From the NCBI GenBank assembly GCA_030789695.1, contig CM061141.1, positions 171,258,807-171,322,806 on the forward strand: DNA of 64,000 bases, read 5' to 3'. The translations under genes and the position numbers were made by a program. Of the stretch, positions 1 to 9,370 are shown in pieces (position 1 is the first letter of the stretch; the number at the start of each line of letters is the position of its first letter). This DNA is from Scilla litardierei (taxonomy: Eukaryota > Streptophyta > Magnoliopsida > Asparagales > Asparagaceae). A model generated the notes under the pieces. It had not been told where the DNA came from. It worked only from the letters and a program-made list of their open reading frames with translations, and did not search any database.

Positions 1-3000
1 GATAAGAATCTTTATATTAAATGATATGATTTTTATATCCTAATTTTTCTTCTCTTATTTTTCAGTTGAAGATGGCGATTTCCCATTTCCAACGGACATT
101 ATTGCGGTTTTTTTTTGAGTTCCGGAATATTTTCTACATTTTATTGAAGATATGGATCTCTTTATTAAATGACAAGATTTTGGAAGAGTAAATTTGTCTT
201 CTCATATTTTTATTTGAATATGACGATCTCCCTGTTCCAACGGACATTTTTGTAGATTTTTATTAGCTTTCAGCTTTTTTCTACATTTTCTCGAAGATAT
301 GAGTCTTTTTATTAAAAGATATGATTTTTTGACTTAATTTGGCTTCTCTTTTTTTCGTTGAATATTGCAAACTTACGGTTCTAACGGACATTTGTGCCGA
401 TTTTTCTGAGCTCGGTTTCATTTTCTACATTTATGGCAGATATGTATCTTTTATTAAATGATATGATTTTTGGCCTAATTTTGTCTTCTTTTATTTTTCA
501 GTTGAAGATGGCAGTCTCCCGGTTCCAACGGATAGTTTTTCGGATTTTTTTTGAGTTCTGATATATTTTCTACATTTTCTATATGATTTGATCTTTATAT
601 TAAATGATATGATTTTATTAACTAATTTTATCTTTTCTTATTATTTAGTGGAAGATGGCGATCTCTCGGTTCCAACGGACATTTTTGTCGATTTTTCTGA
701 GCTCGGTGCTATTTTTCTACATTTTCGGGAAATTATGGATCTTTTTATTAAATGATAAGATTTTTGACCTAATTTTTTCTTTTCTTATTTTTTCTGATGA
801 ATATAGCGATCTCCCGGTTTCAACGAACATTTTTGCGGATTTTTCTGAGCTCGGCCTATTTTCTACATTTTCGAAAAGTTATGGATCTTTTATTAAATGA
901 TATAATTTTTATAGCTTAATGTTGTCTTCTCTTTTTTTCAGTTGAAGATGGCGATCTCCTGATTCCAACGGATATTTTTGCAGCTTTTTATAAGCTCGGT
1001 GCTATTTTCTACATTTTTAAATGGTATGATATAGCCTACGTTCTTCTTCTCTTATTTTTTCAGTTGAAGATGGCGATCTCCCGGCTCCAATGGAAATTTT
1101 TGCAGATTTTTCTTAGCTGAGTCTGTTGTTCTACATTTTCTGAAAAATATGGATCTTTTTATGAAATGATATGATTTTGACCTAATTTTGTCTTCTCTAT
1201 TTTTCAGAAGAAGATGACGATATCCCGGTTCCAACGAACATTTATGTGGATTTTTTTCAGCTCCGAGATATTTTCTACATTTTCTATAAGATATGAATTT
1301 TTATATTAAATGATAGGTTTTTTATAACCTTATTTTGTCTACTCTATTTTTCAGTTGTAGATAGCGATCTCCCGGTTCCAACGAAAATTTTAACATATTT
1401 TTTGAAGTTTGGTGCTATTTTCTACATTTTTGGAAGATATGAAATTTTTATTAAATGATATGATTTTTATATCATATGTTTTTCTTCTCTTATTTTTTCA
1501 GTTGATTATTGTGATCTACTGGTTCCAGCAAACATTTTTACTGATTTTGTTAGCATATGGTTATTTTTCTATATTTTATGGAAGATAAGGATCATTTTAT
1601 TAAATGATATGATTTTTGGTCCCAACGTTGTCTTTTCTTATTTTTTTTAGTTGAAGATGGTGTTCTCACGGTTCCAACGACGATTTTTGCAGATTTTTTT
1701 GACCTAGAGGCTATTTTCTACATTTTATGTAAGGTATGGATCTTTTTATTAAATGATATGATTTTAGGCCTACTTTTGTATACTCTTATTTTTCAGATGA
1801 AGATGTCGATCTTTTGGTTCCAATGGACATTTACGCAGATTTTTCTGAGCTACAGGCTATTTTCTAAATTTTTTGTAAGCTATGAATATTTAGATTAAAG
1901 GATATGATTTTATGGCCTAATTTTGTCTTCTCTGATTGTTCAATTAAAGATGTCGATCTCCCGGTTCCAACATGCATTTTTGCAGATTTTTTAAACACTA
2001 AAGTACGTTCTAAAGTTCATTGAAGATATGGATCGTTTTATTAAATGATATGATTTTTATAGACGAAGTTTGCTTCCCTTATTTTTTCACTTGAATATAA
2101 CGATCTCCCGGTTCCAACGGAATTTTTTGCAGAATTTTCTGAGCTCCATGATATTTTCTACATTTTCTTTAAGATATGGATCTTTGTATCTAATGATATG
2201 ATTTTTATGGCCTAATTTAGTCTTTCCTTATTTTTCAAATGAAGATGGCGATCTCCCGGTTCCAACGAACATTTATGCGGATTTTTCTGAGCTCTAGGCT
2301 ATTTCTACATTTTCTGTAAGATATGGAACAATATATTAAATGATATGATATTTATGACCTAATTTTGTCTTCTCTTATTTTTTCAGTTGAAGATGGCGAT
2401 CTCTCGTTTCCAACGGAAATTTTTGCGTATTTTTCTGAGCTCGGGCAATTTTCTATATTTTCTAGAATATACGTATCATTATATTTTTTGATATGATTTT
2501 TGTTGCCTAATTGTCTTCTCTTATTTTCCAGTTGATGATGGTAATCTTTTTATTAAATGATATGATTTTTGGCATTATTTTCTCTTCTCTTTTATTTCTG
2601 TTGAAGATGGCGATCTCCTGGTTCCAACGAACATTTTTGCGGATTTTTCTGAGCTCTCGGCTATTTTTCATATTTTCTGGTAGATATGGATCGTTTGTCA
2701 AATGATATCAGAGAAGACAAAATTGGGCCAAAAAATGTCCATTGAACCGGGACATCACCATCTTCAATTGAAATATAAGAGAAGACAAAATTCGGAATAG
2801 GAAAATCGCCATCTTCATCTATAAAAATGTCTGTTGTAACCTGGATATCGCCATCTTCAACTGATAAGATTTTTATATATCATTTTCTGAGCTTGGAACT
2901 ATTTTCCACATTTTATGATAGATATGGATTTTTTTAATTAATTAATAGCCTAAATTTGTCTTCTCTTATTTTCCAGTTGAAGATGGCGATCTTTTTATTA

Positions 3001-3413
3001 AATTATATGATTTTTGGTCTAATTTTGTCGTCTCTTATATTCCAATTGAAGATGGCTATCTCCCGGTTCCTATGGACATTTTTACGGATTTTTCCGAGCT
3101 CCGGGCTATCTTCCACTTTTTTGGAAGATATGTATCATTTTATTGAATGATATGATATTTTGGCCTAATTTTGTCTTCTCTTATTTTTCAGTTGAAGATG
3201 GCGATCTCTCGGTTCCAATGGACATTTTTTGCGGATTTTGTCTGAGCTCGGGGCGGGCTATTTTGTACACTTTCTGGAAGATAATAATTTTTATATTAAA
3301 TAATATGATTTTTATATCCTAATTTTTTCTTCTCTTATTTTTAAGTTGAAGATGGTGATCTTTCAGTTCCAACGGACATTTTTGTGGATTTTTCTGAGCT
3401 CCACGCTTTTTTT
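1..3413. repeat. AT-rich ~147-bp tandem satellite, array segment 1
   Basis: About 22 monomers in direct orientation, apart from a short inverted block. Distances between successive copies of the core GATGGCGATCTCCCGGTTCC are mostly 143-148 bp (for example starts near 655, 803, 948, 1213, 1361). Each monomer has a moderately GC-rich core, then an AT-rich stretch with TTAAATGATATGATTTTT, then a pyrimidine tract ending TTTTTCAG just before the next core. Monomers differ from each other by many substitutions and small indels. The array breaks near 3413, in the middle of a monomer. No coding function is evident. A nucleosome-length satellite in TE-rich DNA fits heterochromatin, but a centromeric role is only an inference. 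Confidence 0.93.
2708..2866 (-). repeat. Inverted satellite pair inside array segment 1
   Basis: Within an otherwise same-strand array the core appears reversed (GCCATCTTCAACTGA type motifs), covering roughly two partial monomers. The block is preceded by AATGATATC and followed by a return to the forward phase near 2866. Closely similar blocks in the same context lie at 46008 and 49311, so this is a repeated feature of a larger unit and not a one-off inversion. Confidence 0.85.
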
Positions 3414-3786
3414 ACATCATATGCACTTTTATCTTTGAAAAAAGTGATTAATTTATTGATTCCATTTGTTACGCCTATTTGACCGAGACCCAAAAGACAC
3501 GAGCCCAGGAGCCCGACAACTGGCCGAGAGCCCATCTGCGCCTTCAAGCCCATTCTACAAGGCCCTATAAGGGACCCTCTCGAATGTCGATCCGACCCGG
3601 CCCCCATAACCCGCTGGTCACTCGCCCACTCCTGCGATAACCGCTCCCCCGGTTGCGCGACCACTAAATGGCGGTAATGGGGAGGTGCTGGCAGGGCGTA
3701 GGGAGCGGCGGTGGGGGGGCGGATTGAGGGGGCACGATTGAGGGCGGGCGAGGGACGTGGGCCAGAGGCAATCACGCTGGGAGCTC

Positions 3787-3794
3787 CATAAAAG
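3787..3794 (+). promoter_or_regulatory. TATA-like box in E1 5' LTR
   Basis: CATAAAAG follows GAGCTC in the LTR and is repeated at 11368-11375 in the right LTR. Position about a third of the way into the LTR suits a U3/R promoter for the sense transcript. Inferred from sequence only; the E2 LTRs carry a weaker ACAAAAGG at the same place. Confidence 0.5.
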
Positions 3795-4068
3795 GGCTAG
3801 GGAGACGACAAAGCAAAGGACCGCTTCTCAGGTATCTAAAACCTAAGGTACTCCATCAACGACCTAACTCCCCCATTTCATCTCCTTCCTCCCCCGCTCG
3901 CGCCGTGAGACGCCGCTCCGATCTCCTCACGAGTCGAGCCGTCTCCGCCGGGCCTCCTCTTTCAGATCTCTATCTGACTTAGGCATCGGAGGGGATTTGG
4001 CCGGAACCTAGGTCCGGCCCCCTGACGAGCGTTCTCGTCTACGCAGGAGGACAGCAGATCAACGGGCC

Positions 4069-4330
4069 GAGGCTTCCCCTCGCCCCTCTCCAACCACACA
4101 ATCATCTGGACGAGTGAGGCTTCCCCTCGTCGTCCGACCGCCGAAGCTGAGCGCAACCTACCGAGGCCGAGCGTCTCGACCCGGGCCGAGGCTTCCCCTC
4201 CGCCCCTCGCCGACCACGCAACCAGCTGGACGACTGAGGTTTCCCCTCGTCGCCCTACCTCCGAGGCCGTGCTCATCTGTTCGAGGCCGAGCGTCTCAAC
4301 CAGGGCCGAGGCTTCCCCTCGCCCCATCTG
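4069..4330 (+). repeat. Nested tandem repeat in E1 LTR (alternating 47 and 72 bp)
   Basis: The phrase GAGGCTTCCCCTC recurs at 4069, 4116, 4188, 4236 (one base changed) and 4308. Spacings are 47, 72, 48 and 72, so a unit of about 119-120 bp is itself duplicated. The same structure is in the right LTR from about 11650. Confidence 0.85.
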
Positions 4331-4432
4331 CACCGACTCGAAGCTCCCGAGGGACCCAAGCGGGCCCCTTGACCACGTTGACCGGGATCTCCACGGTCAA
4401 CGCTTTGTAGTGAGAAAACACTCTGAAACATC

Positions 4433-4450
4433 TGGCGCCGTCTGTGGGAA
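4433..4450 (+). other. E1 primer-binding site
   Basis: TGGCGCCGTCTGTGGGAA lies two bases inside the 5' LTR end, where a tRNA primer should pair. The same element occurs reversed at 29732-29749 next to the E2 5' LTR. Sites of the TGGCGCCG type are typical of Tat/Athila elements. I do not assign the tRNA. Confidence 0.88.
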
Positions 4451-4485
4451 CGAACGGTCCCACGAAGAAACAAACCACACCTGCG

Positions 4486-4680
4486 ATGACGCGCCTCCAC
4501 CCGTCTCGACGAAAGGAGAGCAAGGCTCTTACGCGAAGCGACAGGGCCGGCCATCGTTGGCAAGAGTGGGCCTAGGCCCAACTCGAGGAGGATCATGAGG
4601 AGAGGACCGGGGGACCCTCACCGTCCCTACCGGTCGGAAGACCGAGCACGTCTGTAACGGCACGCAGCTCGGACATAGCC
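4486..4680 (+). pseudogene. E1 gag stub
   Basis: The leader after the primer-binding site lines up with that of E2, and an ATG at 4486 sits where E2 starts gag. About 65 codons later, in the same frame, the sequence is already at the protease. A TAG near 4573 interrupts the stub. E2 has about 545 gag codons here, so nearly the whole gag gene, including its zinc knuckle, has been lost from E1. It cannot make capsid protein. Confidence 0.75.
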
Positions 4681-5187
4681 TTGGTGGTGTCGGTGATCAT
4701 AGACACAACCATGGTACGACGACTGCTCGTCGACACCGGAAGCTCCTGTGACGTCCTCTTCATGTCAACCCTGGAAAAGATGGGGCGGCGGAGGGAGGAT
4801 TTGCGACCTCGCTCGGGTCCCGTGGTGGGATTCACAGGTCATTCCGCCCCCATCATCGGCACGATCCATCTCCCGGTGACGCTCGGGGGCCCACCGGACT
4901 CGGTGACCCTGGCAGTGGAATTCATCGTACTGGGGATCGGATCGGAGTACAATGGGATCATCGGCCGACCCCTTCTCAACGCCATCGGAGCGGTGGTCTC
5001 GACCCTCCATCAGACTATCAAGTTCCGAACGCCCGGGGGGATGGGTCAAGTCGAAGGCGACGCGGGAAGACCAAACGCCTGCTATCAACTGGCGGAGGGA
5101 AGTCCTGAGGATCGCCTAGCCGACCGGATGGCCGAGCTCGACTTGAGGAGTGGGCCTAGGCCCGCCCCTGTGGAGGAGCAAGAGTAG
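4681..5187 (+). CDS. E1 pol, aspartic protease block
   Basis: Retroviral-type aspartic protease that would cut the Gag-Pol polyprotein. The catalytic motif DTGSSCDVLF begins at codon 18 of this block (4732), followed by a Gly-Arg-Pro-Leu-Leu-Asn stretch near 4960 that fits the flap and C-terminal part of the fold. The frame continues from the gag stub with no credible ATG of its own, as expected for part of a polyprotein. It ends at TAG 5185-5187, and the same frame continues directly into reverse transcriptase, so this stop is probably a lesion and not a natural end. Confidence 0.88.
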   Translation: MVVSVIIDTTMVRRLLVDTGSSCDVLFMSTLEKMGRRREDLRPRSGPVVGFTGHSAPIIGTIHLPVTLGGPPDSVTLAVEFIVLGIGSEYNGIIGRPLLNAIGAVVSTLHQTIKFRTPGGMGQVEGDAGRPNACYQLAEGSPEDRLADRMAELDLRSGPRPAPVEEQE

Positions 5188-6402
5188 ATCCCGGTCACGG
5201 ACATCGAGGGCCGGTTCGTCTCGATCGGGAGAGGTCTGAGCCAGGACCTGAGGGATCAGCTGATCAAATGCCTGGAGGCGAACCTGGACATCTTTGCTTG
5301 GTCACCGGAGGACATGCCCGGTGTAGACCCCCAGGTGATCGTCCACCAGATCAACGCCGACCCCAACTTCAAGACGGTCAGACAGAAGAAGCGTAACCTG
5401 GGCGGCGAGAAGATGAGGGCAGCCTCCGAGGAAGTGGAGCGTCTCCTTGACGCCGGCTTCATACGAGAGGTCTGGTACCCGGAGTGGCTGTCGAACGTAG
5501 TGATGGTCAAGAAGCCCAACGGGAAGTGGCGAATGTGCGTGGACTTCAGTGACCTCAACAAGGCCTGTCCCAAGGACAGCTACCCCCTGTCGCGCATCGA
5601 CCACCTGGTGGACAACGCCTCGGGGTACGAGATGCTTAGCTTCATGGACGCTTACTCAGGGTACAATCAAGTCCAGATGGACCCCCAGGACGAAGAAATG
5701 ACAGCCTTCACGACGGACCGGGGGACTTACTGCTACATGAAGATGCCCTTTGGCTTGAAGAACGCGGGGGCCACCTACCAGAGAATGGTCAACAAGGTTT
5801 TTAGCTCCCAGATCGGGAGGAACCTGGAAGTCTACGTTGACGACATGCTTGTCAAGTCAAGGCGACCAGAAGACCACATCGCCGACCTGCGGGAGACCTT
5901 CGAACGGTTGCGGCGACACCACATTCGACTCAACCCCGCGAAGTGCACGTTCGGGGTAAGATCTGGCAAGTTCTTGGGATTTATGATAACTAATTGTGGC
6001 ATTGAGGCTAATCCAGACAAAATCGAGGCACTGATCAACATGCGTGAGCCGACGACGATCAAAGAGTTGCAGAGGCTGAACGGGCGCATCGCAGCCTTGG
6101 GGCGATTCCTTTCCAAATCGGCGGAAAGATCGCTCCCCTTCTTCAAGGTCCTGAGGAAAGCGATCGCGGAACCTTCAGACAATAGGAAGACGATACTGTG
6201 GGACGAAGACTGCTCCAGGGCGTTCGGAGACCTCAAAGAGTATCTCCGCAGCCCGCCTCTCCTGTCCAAGCCACGTGAAGGGGAGTCGCTGAGCCTCTAC
6301 CTGGCGTGCGCGGAGGAAGCTGTGAGTTCGATGCTGATCCGGGAAGACGGGGGGGGTGTGGGTGGGTGCAGTGGCCGGTATATTACACGAGCCGGATCTT
6401 GA
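5188..6402 (+). CDS. E1 pol, reverse transcriptase and start of first RNase H
   Basis: RNA-dependent DNA polymerase of a Ty3/gypsy element. Visible motifs in order are WRMCVDFSDLNKACPKDSYP, SFMDAYSGYNQ, MPFGLKNAGATYQ and the catalytic YVDD at 5833-5844, all intact. The connection and the beginning of the first RNase H follow. The frame is open from 5188; the first ATG is at 5314, but the region just before it is normal pol sequence. Near 6345-6365 a G-rich insertion shifts the frame. The last residues before the stop at 6402 are out of frame, and the true continuation is in the next frame. Confidence 0.95.
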   Translation: MPVTDIEGRFVSIGRGLSQDLRDQLIKCLEANLDIFAWSPEDMPGVDPQVIVHQINADPNFKTVRQKKRNLGGEKMRAASEEVERLLDAGFIREVWYPEWLSNVVMVKKPNGKWRMCVDFSDLNKACPKDSYPLSRIDHLVDNASGYEMLSFMDAYSGYNQVQMDPQDEEMTAFTTDRGTYCYMKMPFGLKNAGATYQRMVNKVFSSQIGRNLEVYVDDMLVKSRRPEDHIADLRETFERLRRHHIRLNPAKCTFGVRSGKFLGFMITNCGIEANPDKIEALINMREPTTIKELQRLNGRIAALGRFLSKSAERSLPFFKVLRKAIAEPSDNRKTILWDEDCSRAFGDLKEYLRSPPLLSKPREGESLSLYLACAEEAVSSMLIREDGGGVGGCSGRYITRAGS

Positions 6403-7190
6403 AGGGGGCAGAGGTGCGATACTCGCCCATGGAGAAGCTGGCGTACGCCCTTGTCCTCTCGACACGAAGGCTCCGACCCTATTTCCAGGCCCACACTATT
6501 CTGATCCTGACCGACTCGCAACTGGAGCAGAACCTCAAGAGATTCGATCGAATGGGAAGGATGCTAAACTGGGGAGTGGAACTGAGCGAGTTCGACCTCC
6601 GATTCAGACCGCGCACGGCCATCAAAGGGCAGGCTCTGGCCGACTTCATCGCCGAGTGCACAACGGGAGGAAATGGCCCCCCGGAGGAAGAAGACCCGAC
6701 GACGGTAATTGCTCAACCCTTGTCCTTTCTTTCGGCTGACCACTTCCAGCCAGGAGATCCAGGAGCGTGGATAGTCCATGTGGATGGGTCGGCCACACAG
6801 TCAGGAGGCGGGGCTGGGGTGGCAATCCGATCTCCGGAAGGGAACATTGTGGAATACGCGTTGCGGTTCGAGTTCCCAGCCACAAACAACGTGGCGGAAT
6901 ACGAAGCGGTGATCAACGGCCTGAGGCTGGCCCTGGAGCTCGGGGCCGAGTCCGTCCGCCTCCTCAGCGACTCGAAGCTCATCGTCAACCAACTCTTGGG
7001 GAGTTACGAGGCCCGGGAGGAGGCGATGCAGAGATATCTCCCTGTCGCCAGAGCGGCGATGTCCAAGTTCAAGAACGTGGAAGTCATGCACCTCCCACGA
7101 TCAGAGAATGCGCGGGCAGATGCGTTGTCGAAGCTGGCCTCGTCCTCGCCAAAAGAGCTGGGCTGCACCATCTACGTGGAGAACCTGTAG
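6306..7190 (+). CDS. E1 pol, tandem RNase H domains (gypsy type, then archaeal type)
   Basis: Degrades the RNA of the RNA-DNA hybrid during reverse transcription. The first part (YYTSRILKGAEVRYSPMEKL, then ILTDSQLEQ) is the RNase H normally attached to gypsy reverse transcriptase. The second, from about codon 157, is a complete extra RNase H: VHVDGSA with the first Asp at 6783, NNVAEYEAV with Glu at 6897, LLSDSKLIVNQ, then NARADALS. The four acidic residues are all present. Dual RNase H is known from plant Tat-lineage elements. The frame is +2 to the reverse transcriptase because of the upstream insertion, and it ends at TAG 7188-7190, after which the same frame continues into integrase. Confidence 0.93.
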   Translation: MRGGSCEFDADPGRRGGCGWVQWPVYYTSRILKGAEVRYSPMEKLAYALVLSTRRLRPYFQAHTILILTDSQLEQNLKRFDRMGRMLNWGVELSEFDLRFRPRTAIKGQALADFIAECTTGGNGPPEEEDPTTVIAQPLSFLSADHFQPGDPGAWIVHVDGSATQSGGGAGVAIRSPEGNIVEYALRFEFPATNNVAEYEAVINGLRLALELGAESVRLLSDSKLIVNQLLGSYEAREEAMQRYLPVARAAMSKFKNVEVMHLPRSENARADALSKLASSSPKELGCTIYVENL

Positions 7191-8489
7191 TCCCCCAGCA
7201 CGGAGGAGCACGAGGTGATGGAAATCGACCAAGAACCCACCTGGATGGACCCGATCATCCGGTACCTCACTCATGGTGAGGTGCCGACCGATGGGGACGA
7301 ACGCCGAACCCTGGAGAGAAAGGCGCTCCGATACGTGATCCATGAAGGAACGCTCTACCGGAGACGCTGGACTAAGACGGACGTCCTCCCGTACTTGAAG
7401 TGCATTGGACCGCATGAAGCTGACTACGTCCTACGGGAGGTTCACGAAGGGATCTGCGGGAATCACCATGGGGGCAAGATGGTCGCACAGAAGATCTTGA
7501 GGCAGGGATACTACTGGCCAACCCTGGCCCAAGATGCAACAAGCTACGTCCAAAAATGCCAAGAATGCCAGAGGTATGCCCACCACATCTCGACTCCCCC
7601 GTCAGAGCTCATTCCTATCGTGAGCCCCATCCCCTTTGCGAAATGGGGGCTCGACATCCTCGGACCGTTTAAACCGGGACGAGGGCAGCGGAAGTATCTG
7701 ATTGTGGCGGTAGACTACTTCACCAAGTGGATCGAGGCCGAACCGCTGGCCACCATCACGTGGAAGAAAGCAAAAAGCTTCGTATGGAATTCCATCATCT
7801 CCAGATTCGGAGTGCCACGGGCCGTCGTCACGGACAACGGGAAGCAGTTCGACTCCGCAGGGTTCAAAGATTTTTGCGAGGAATGGGGAATCAAGCTTCT
7901 CTTCGCCTCTGTAGCGCACCCCCAGACCAACGGAATAGCGGAAGCGGCCAACAAGTGCATCATAGAGCCCCTCCGGAAGAAAGTGAAAGACGCCGAAGGG
8001 AACTGGCCAGAAGAGCTCCCCGGGATACTCTGGTCATACCGGACGACCCACAAGGAGGCCACTGGCGAGACCCCGTTCATGCTCACCTACGGGGCCGAGG
8101 CGGTGGTGCCAGTCGAATTGGGCGAAGAATCTCTCCGCCTCAAATACTTCGACGAAGATAGGAACTCGCAGGGTCTGGGGCTCAGTCTGGAGCTCCTCGG
8201 CGAGCGACGGGAGCAGGCACTGGCCACCATCATCCGCCAGAAGCAGAAGGTGGCCCGATACTACAACACTCGGGTGCGGGGAAGGAGCTTCCACCTGGGG
8301 GACCTGGTCCTCCGGAAAGCAGGCTTCAACACCGATACCGCTCGCAAAGGGAAGCTCGCGGCTAGATGGGAGGGACCCTACAAGGTCATCGAGGTCCTCG
8401 GACCCGTAGCCTACCGACTAGCTGATATGGAGGGGAGGATTCTCACTCACACTTGGAATGCGGAACATTTACGCAAGTACTTTCAATAA
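7191..8489 (+). CDS. E1 pol, integrase
   Basis: Inserts the DNA copy into the host chromosome. The zinc-binding HHCC region is at HEGICGNHHGG to CQECQ. The core has Asp at 7653, Asp at 7833 (VVTDNGKQF) and Glu at 7941, which is the D-59-D-35-E spacing of retroviral integrases. The C-terminal part includes the GPYKV and TWNAEHLRKYF motifs usual in this group. The open frame begins straight after TAG 7188; an internal ATG at 7215 is unlikely to be a real start. It ends at TAA 8487-8489 and overlaps the end of the antisense gene by seven bases, tail to tail. No internal lesion is visible. Confidence 0.95.
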   Translation, partial: SPSTEEHEVMEIDQEPTWMDPIIRYLTHGEVPTDGDERRTLERKALRYVIHEGTLYRRRWTKTDVLPYLKCIGPHEADYVLREVHEGICGNHHGGKMVAQKILRQGYYWPTLAQDATSYVQKCQECQRYAHHISTPPSELIPIVSPIPFAKWGLDILGPFKPGRGQRKYLIVAVDYFTKWIEAEPLATITWKKAKSFVWNSIISRFGVPRAVVTDNGKQFDSAGFKDFCEEWGIKLLFASVAHPQTNGIAEAANKCIIEPLRKKVKDAEGNWPEELPGILWSYRTTHKEATGETPFMLTYGAEAVVPVELGEESLRLKYFDEDRNSQGLGLSLELLGERREQALATIIRQKQKVARYYNTRVRGRSFHLGDLVLRKAGFNTDTARKGKLAARWEGPYKVIEVLGPVAYRLADMEGRILTHTWNAEHLRKYFQ

Positions 8490-9370
8490 ATGTATCGTTT
8501 CCTATGAAATAAATTTATTTTGAATTCATTCCTTTCCAGATAAAGCAAAAAGATATACAGAGACGCGCACGAAGAGGCCGAGGGGCATTCCCCTCCCTCA
8601 TTTTTCTCCGGGGGCACTTGTGGGGCCACAGGCTGGCAACTCGCTAGGGTCTCCCCCCCACTCCGTTCGACGACAGGGTACACCCGAAGATCCTCGAAGT
8701 TGACCCCCGAGAGTGGGAACTTCTTTTGGATCTCGGACTGACACCGGGCGAAGCCCTTCTCGTACGCCTCCGATAAGGCGGTCTCCACAAAGGAGGTGGC
8801 ATACTCCGCCACGGCATCCTGAGCGATCCGGGCTGGATCCACCTCCTCGAGCCCATGCATCCGGGCCTCTAAGGTCTCGATCTGGCGTTGGTGCTCCGCC
8901 CTCTCCTTCTCGATCTCCCGGGATTTCTCGCCAAGTTGGGCAGCGAGGGCCCTCGCCTGCTCCTCCGCCACTTCCAGACGATCGGAGAGCTCCAAGGCCT
9001 CGGAGGCAGCAGCAGGGTTGGGGATCTGCTCAGCTCCTCCAGACGCTACGGCGCCTTTCAAGAGCTCGGAGAGCCGCGCCTCGGCCTCCGACTTCGCAGC
9101 CAGAGCCAAGGCTCTCTCCCGGTCTGCCACCTCCAGGGCAGAGGACAGCTCAGTTACGCGGGAGTCCAGGGACTGGACCCGCGCTTCCTCTAACTGACCT
9201 GCCTCCCCCTCCTCGCCGGGGGCCTCAGGGCCCCGCCCGGCATCGGATTTGGCTTTGGGAAGAACCGCGAATTGGCGCCTCATCGAGAGGCCCACCGAAG
9301 ACAATTGCACCAAGGCAACGAAGGTAAAACAGTGAGAGCAGCATGAGGAAGGGAGGATAAGCAAAGACAC
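8483..9370 (-). CDS. E1 antisense gene, coiled-coil exon
   Basis: Last exon of the antisense gene. From about residue 55 it is rich in Ala, Glu, Arg and Leu with heptad-like spacing (SLDSRVTELSSALEVADRER and onwards for about 130 residues), which predicts a long coiled coil and hence oligomerisation. E2 has a coiled coil in the same place. After it come a short segment with Phe-Glu-Asp-Leu-Arg-Val-Tyr-Pro and a tail that may be untranslated. The Met at 9370 is probably inside the preceding intron. The E1 acceptor is unclear, because where a CAG would be expected I read CAA. The stop lies seven bases inside the end of integrase, on the opposite strand. Confidence 0.72.
   Translation of the reverse strand: MSLLILPSSCCSHCFTFVALVQLSSVGLSMRRQFAVLPKAKSDAGRGPEAPGEEGEAGQLEEARVQSLDSRVTELSSALEVADRERALALAAKSEAEARLSELLKGAVASGGAEQIPNPAAASEALELSDRLEVAEEQARALAAQLGEKSREIEKERAEHQRQIETLEARMHGLEEVDPARIAQDAVAEYATSFVETALSEAYEKGFARCQSEIQKKFPLSGVNFEDLRVYPVVERSGGETLASCQPVAPQVPPEKNEGGECPSASSCASLYIFLLYLERNEFKINLFHRKRYIY

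Larger units (their letters stand above)
3467..4430 (+). repeat. E1 5' LTR (964 bp)
   Basis: Starts TG and ends CA, directly after the target duplication CCATT and directly before the primer-binding site. Matches 11049-12011 nearly base for base. It carries a TATA-like motif near 3787 and, in its 3' half, a short nested tandem repeat. Short open frames in it have no recognisable product. Confidence 0.96.

Noticed and set aside
1..3413. CENP-B-box-like motif in the satellite core
   Set aside because: CGGTTCCAACGG does not fit the TTCG....A..CGGG pattern, and plants lack a proven CENP-B system.
3341..4410. Open frames of about 100-145 codons in the E1 LTR on both strands
   Set aside because: They overlap on both strands of GC-rich LTR DNA, span the LTR border or the repeat, and have no domain.
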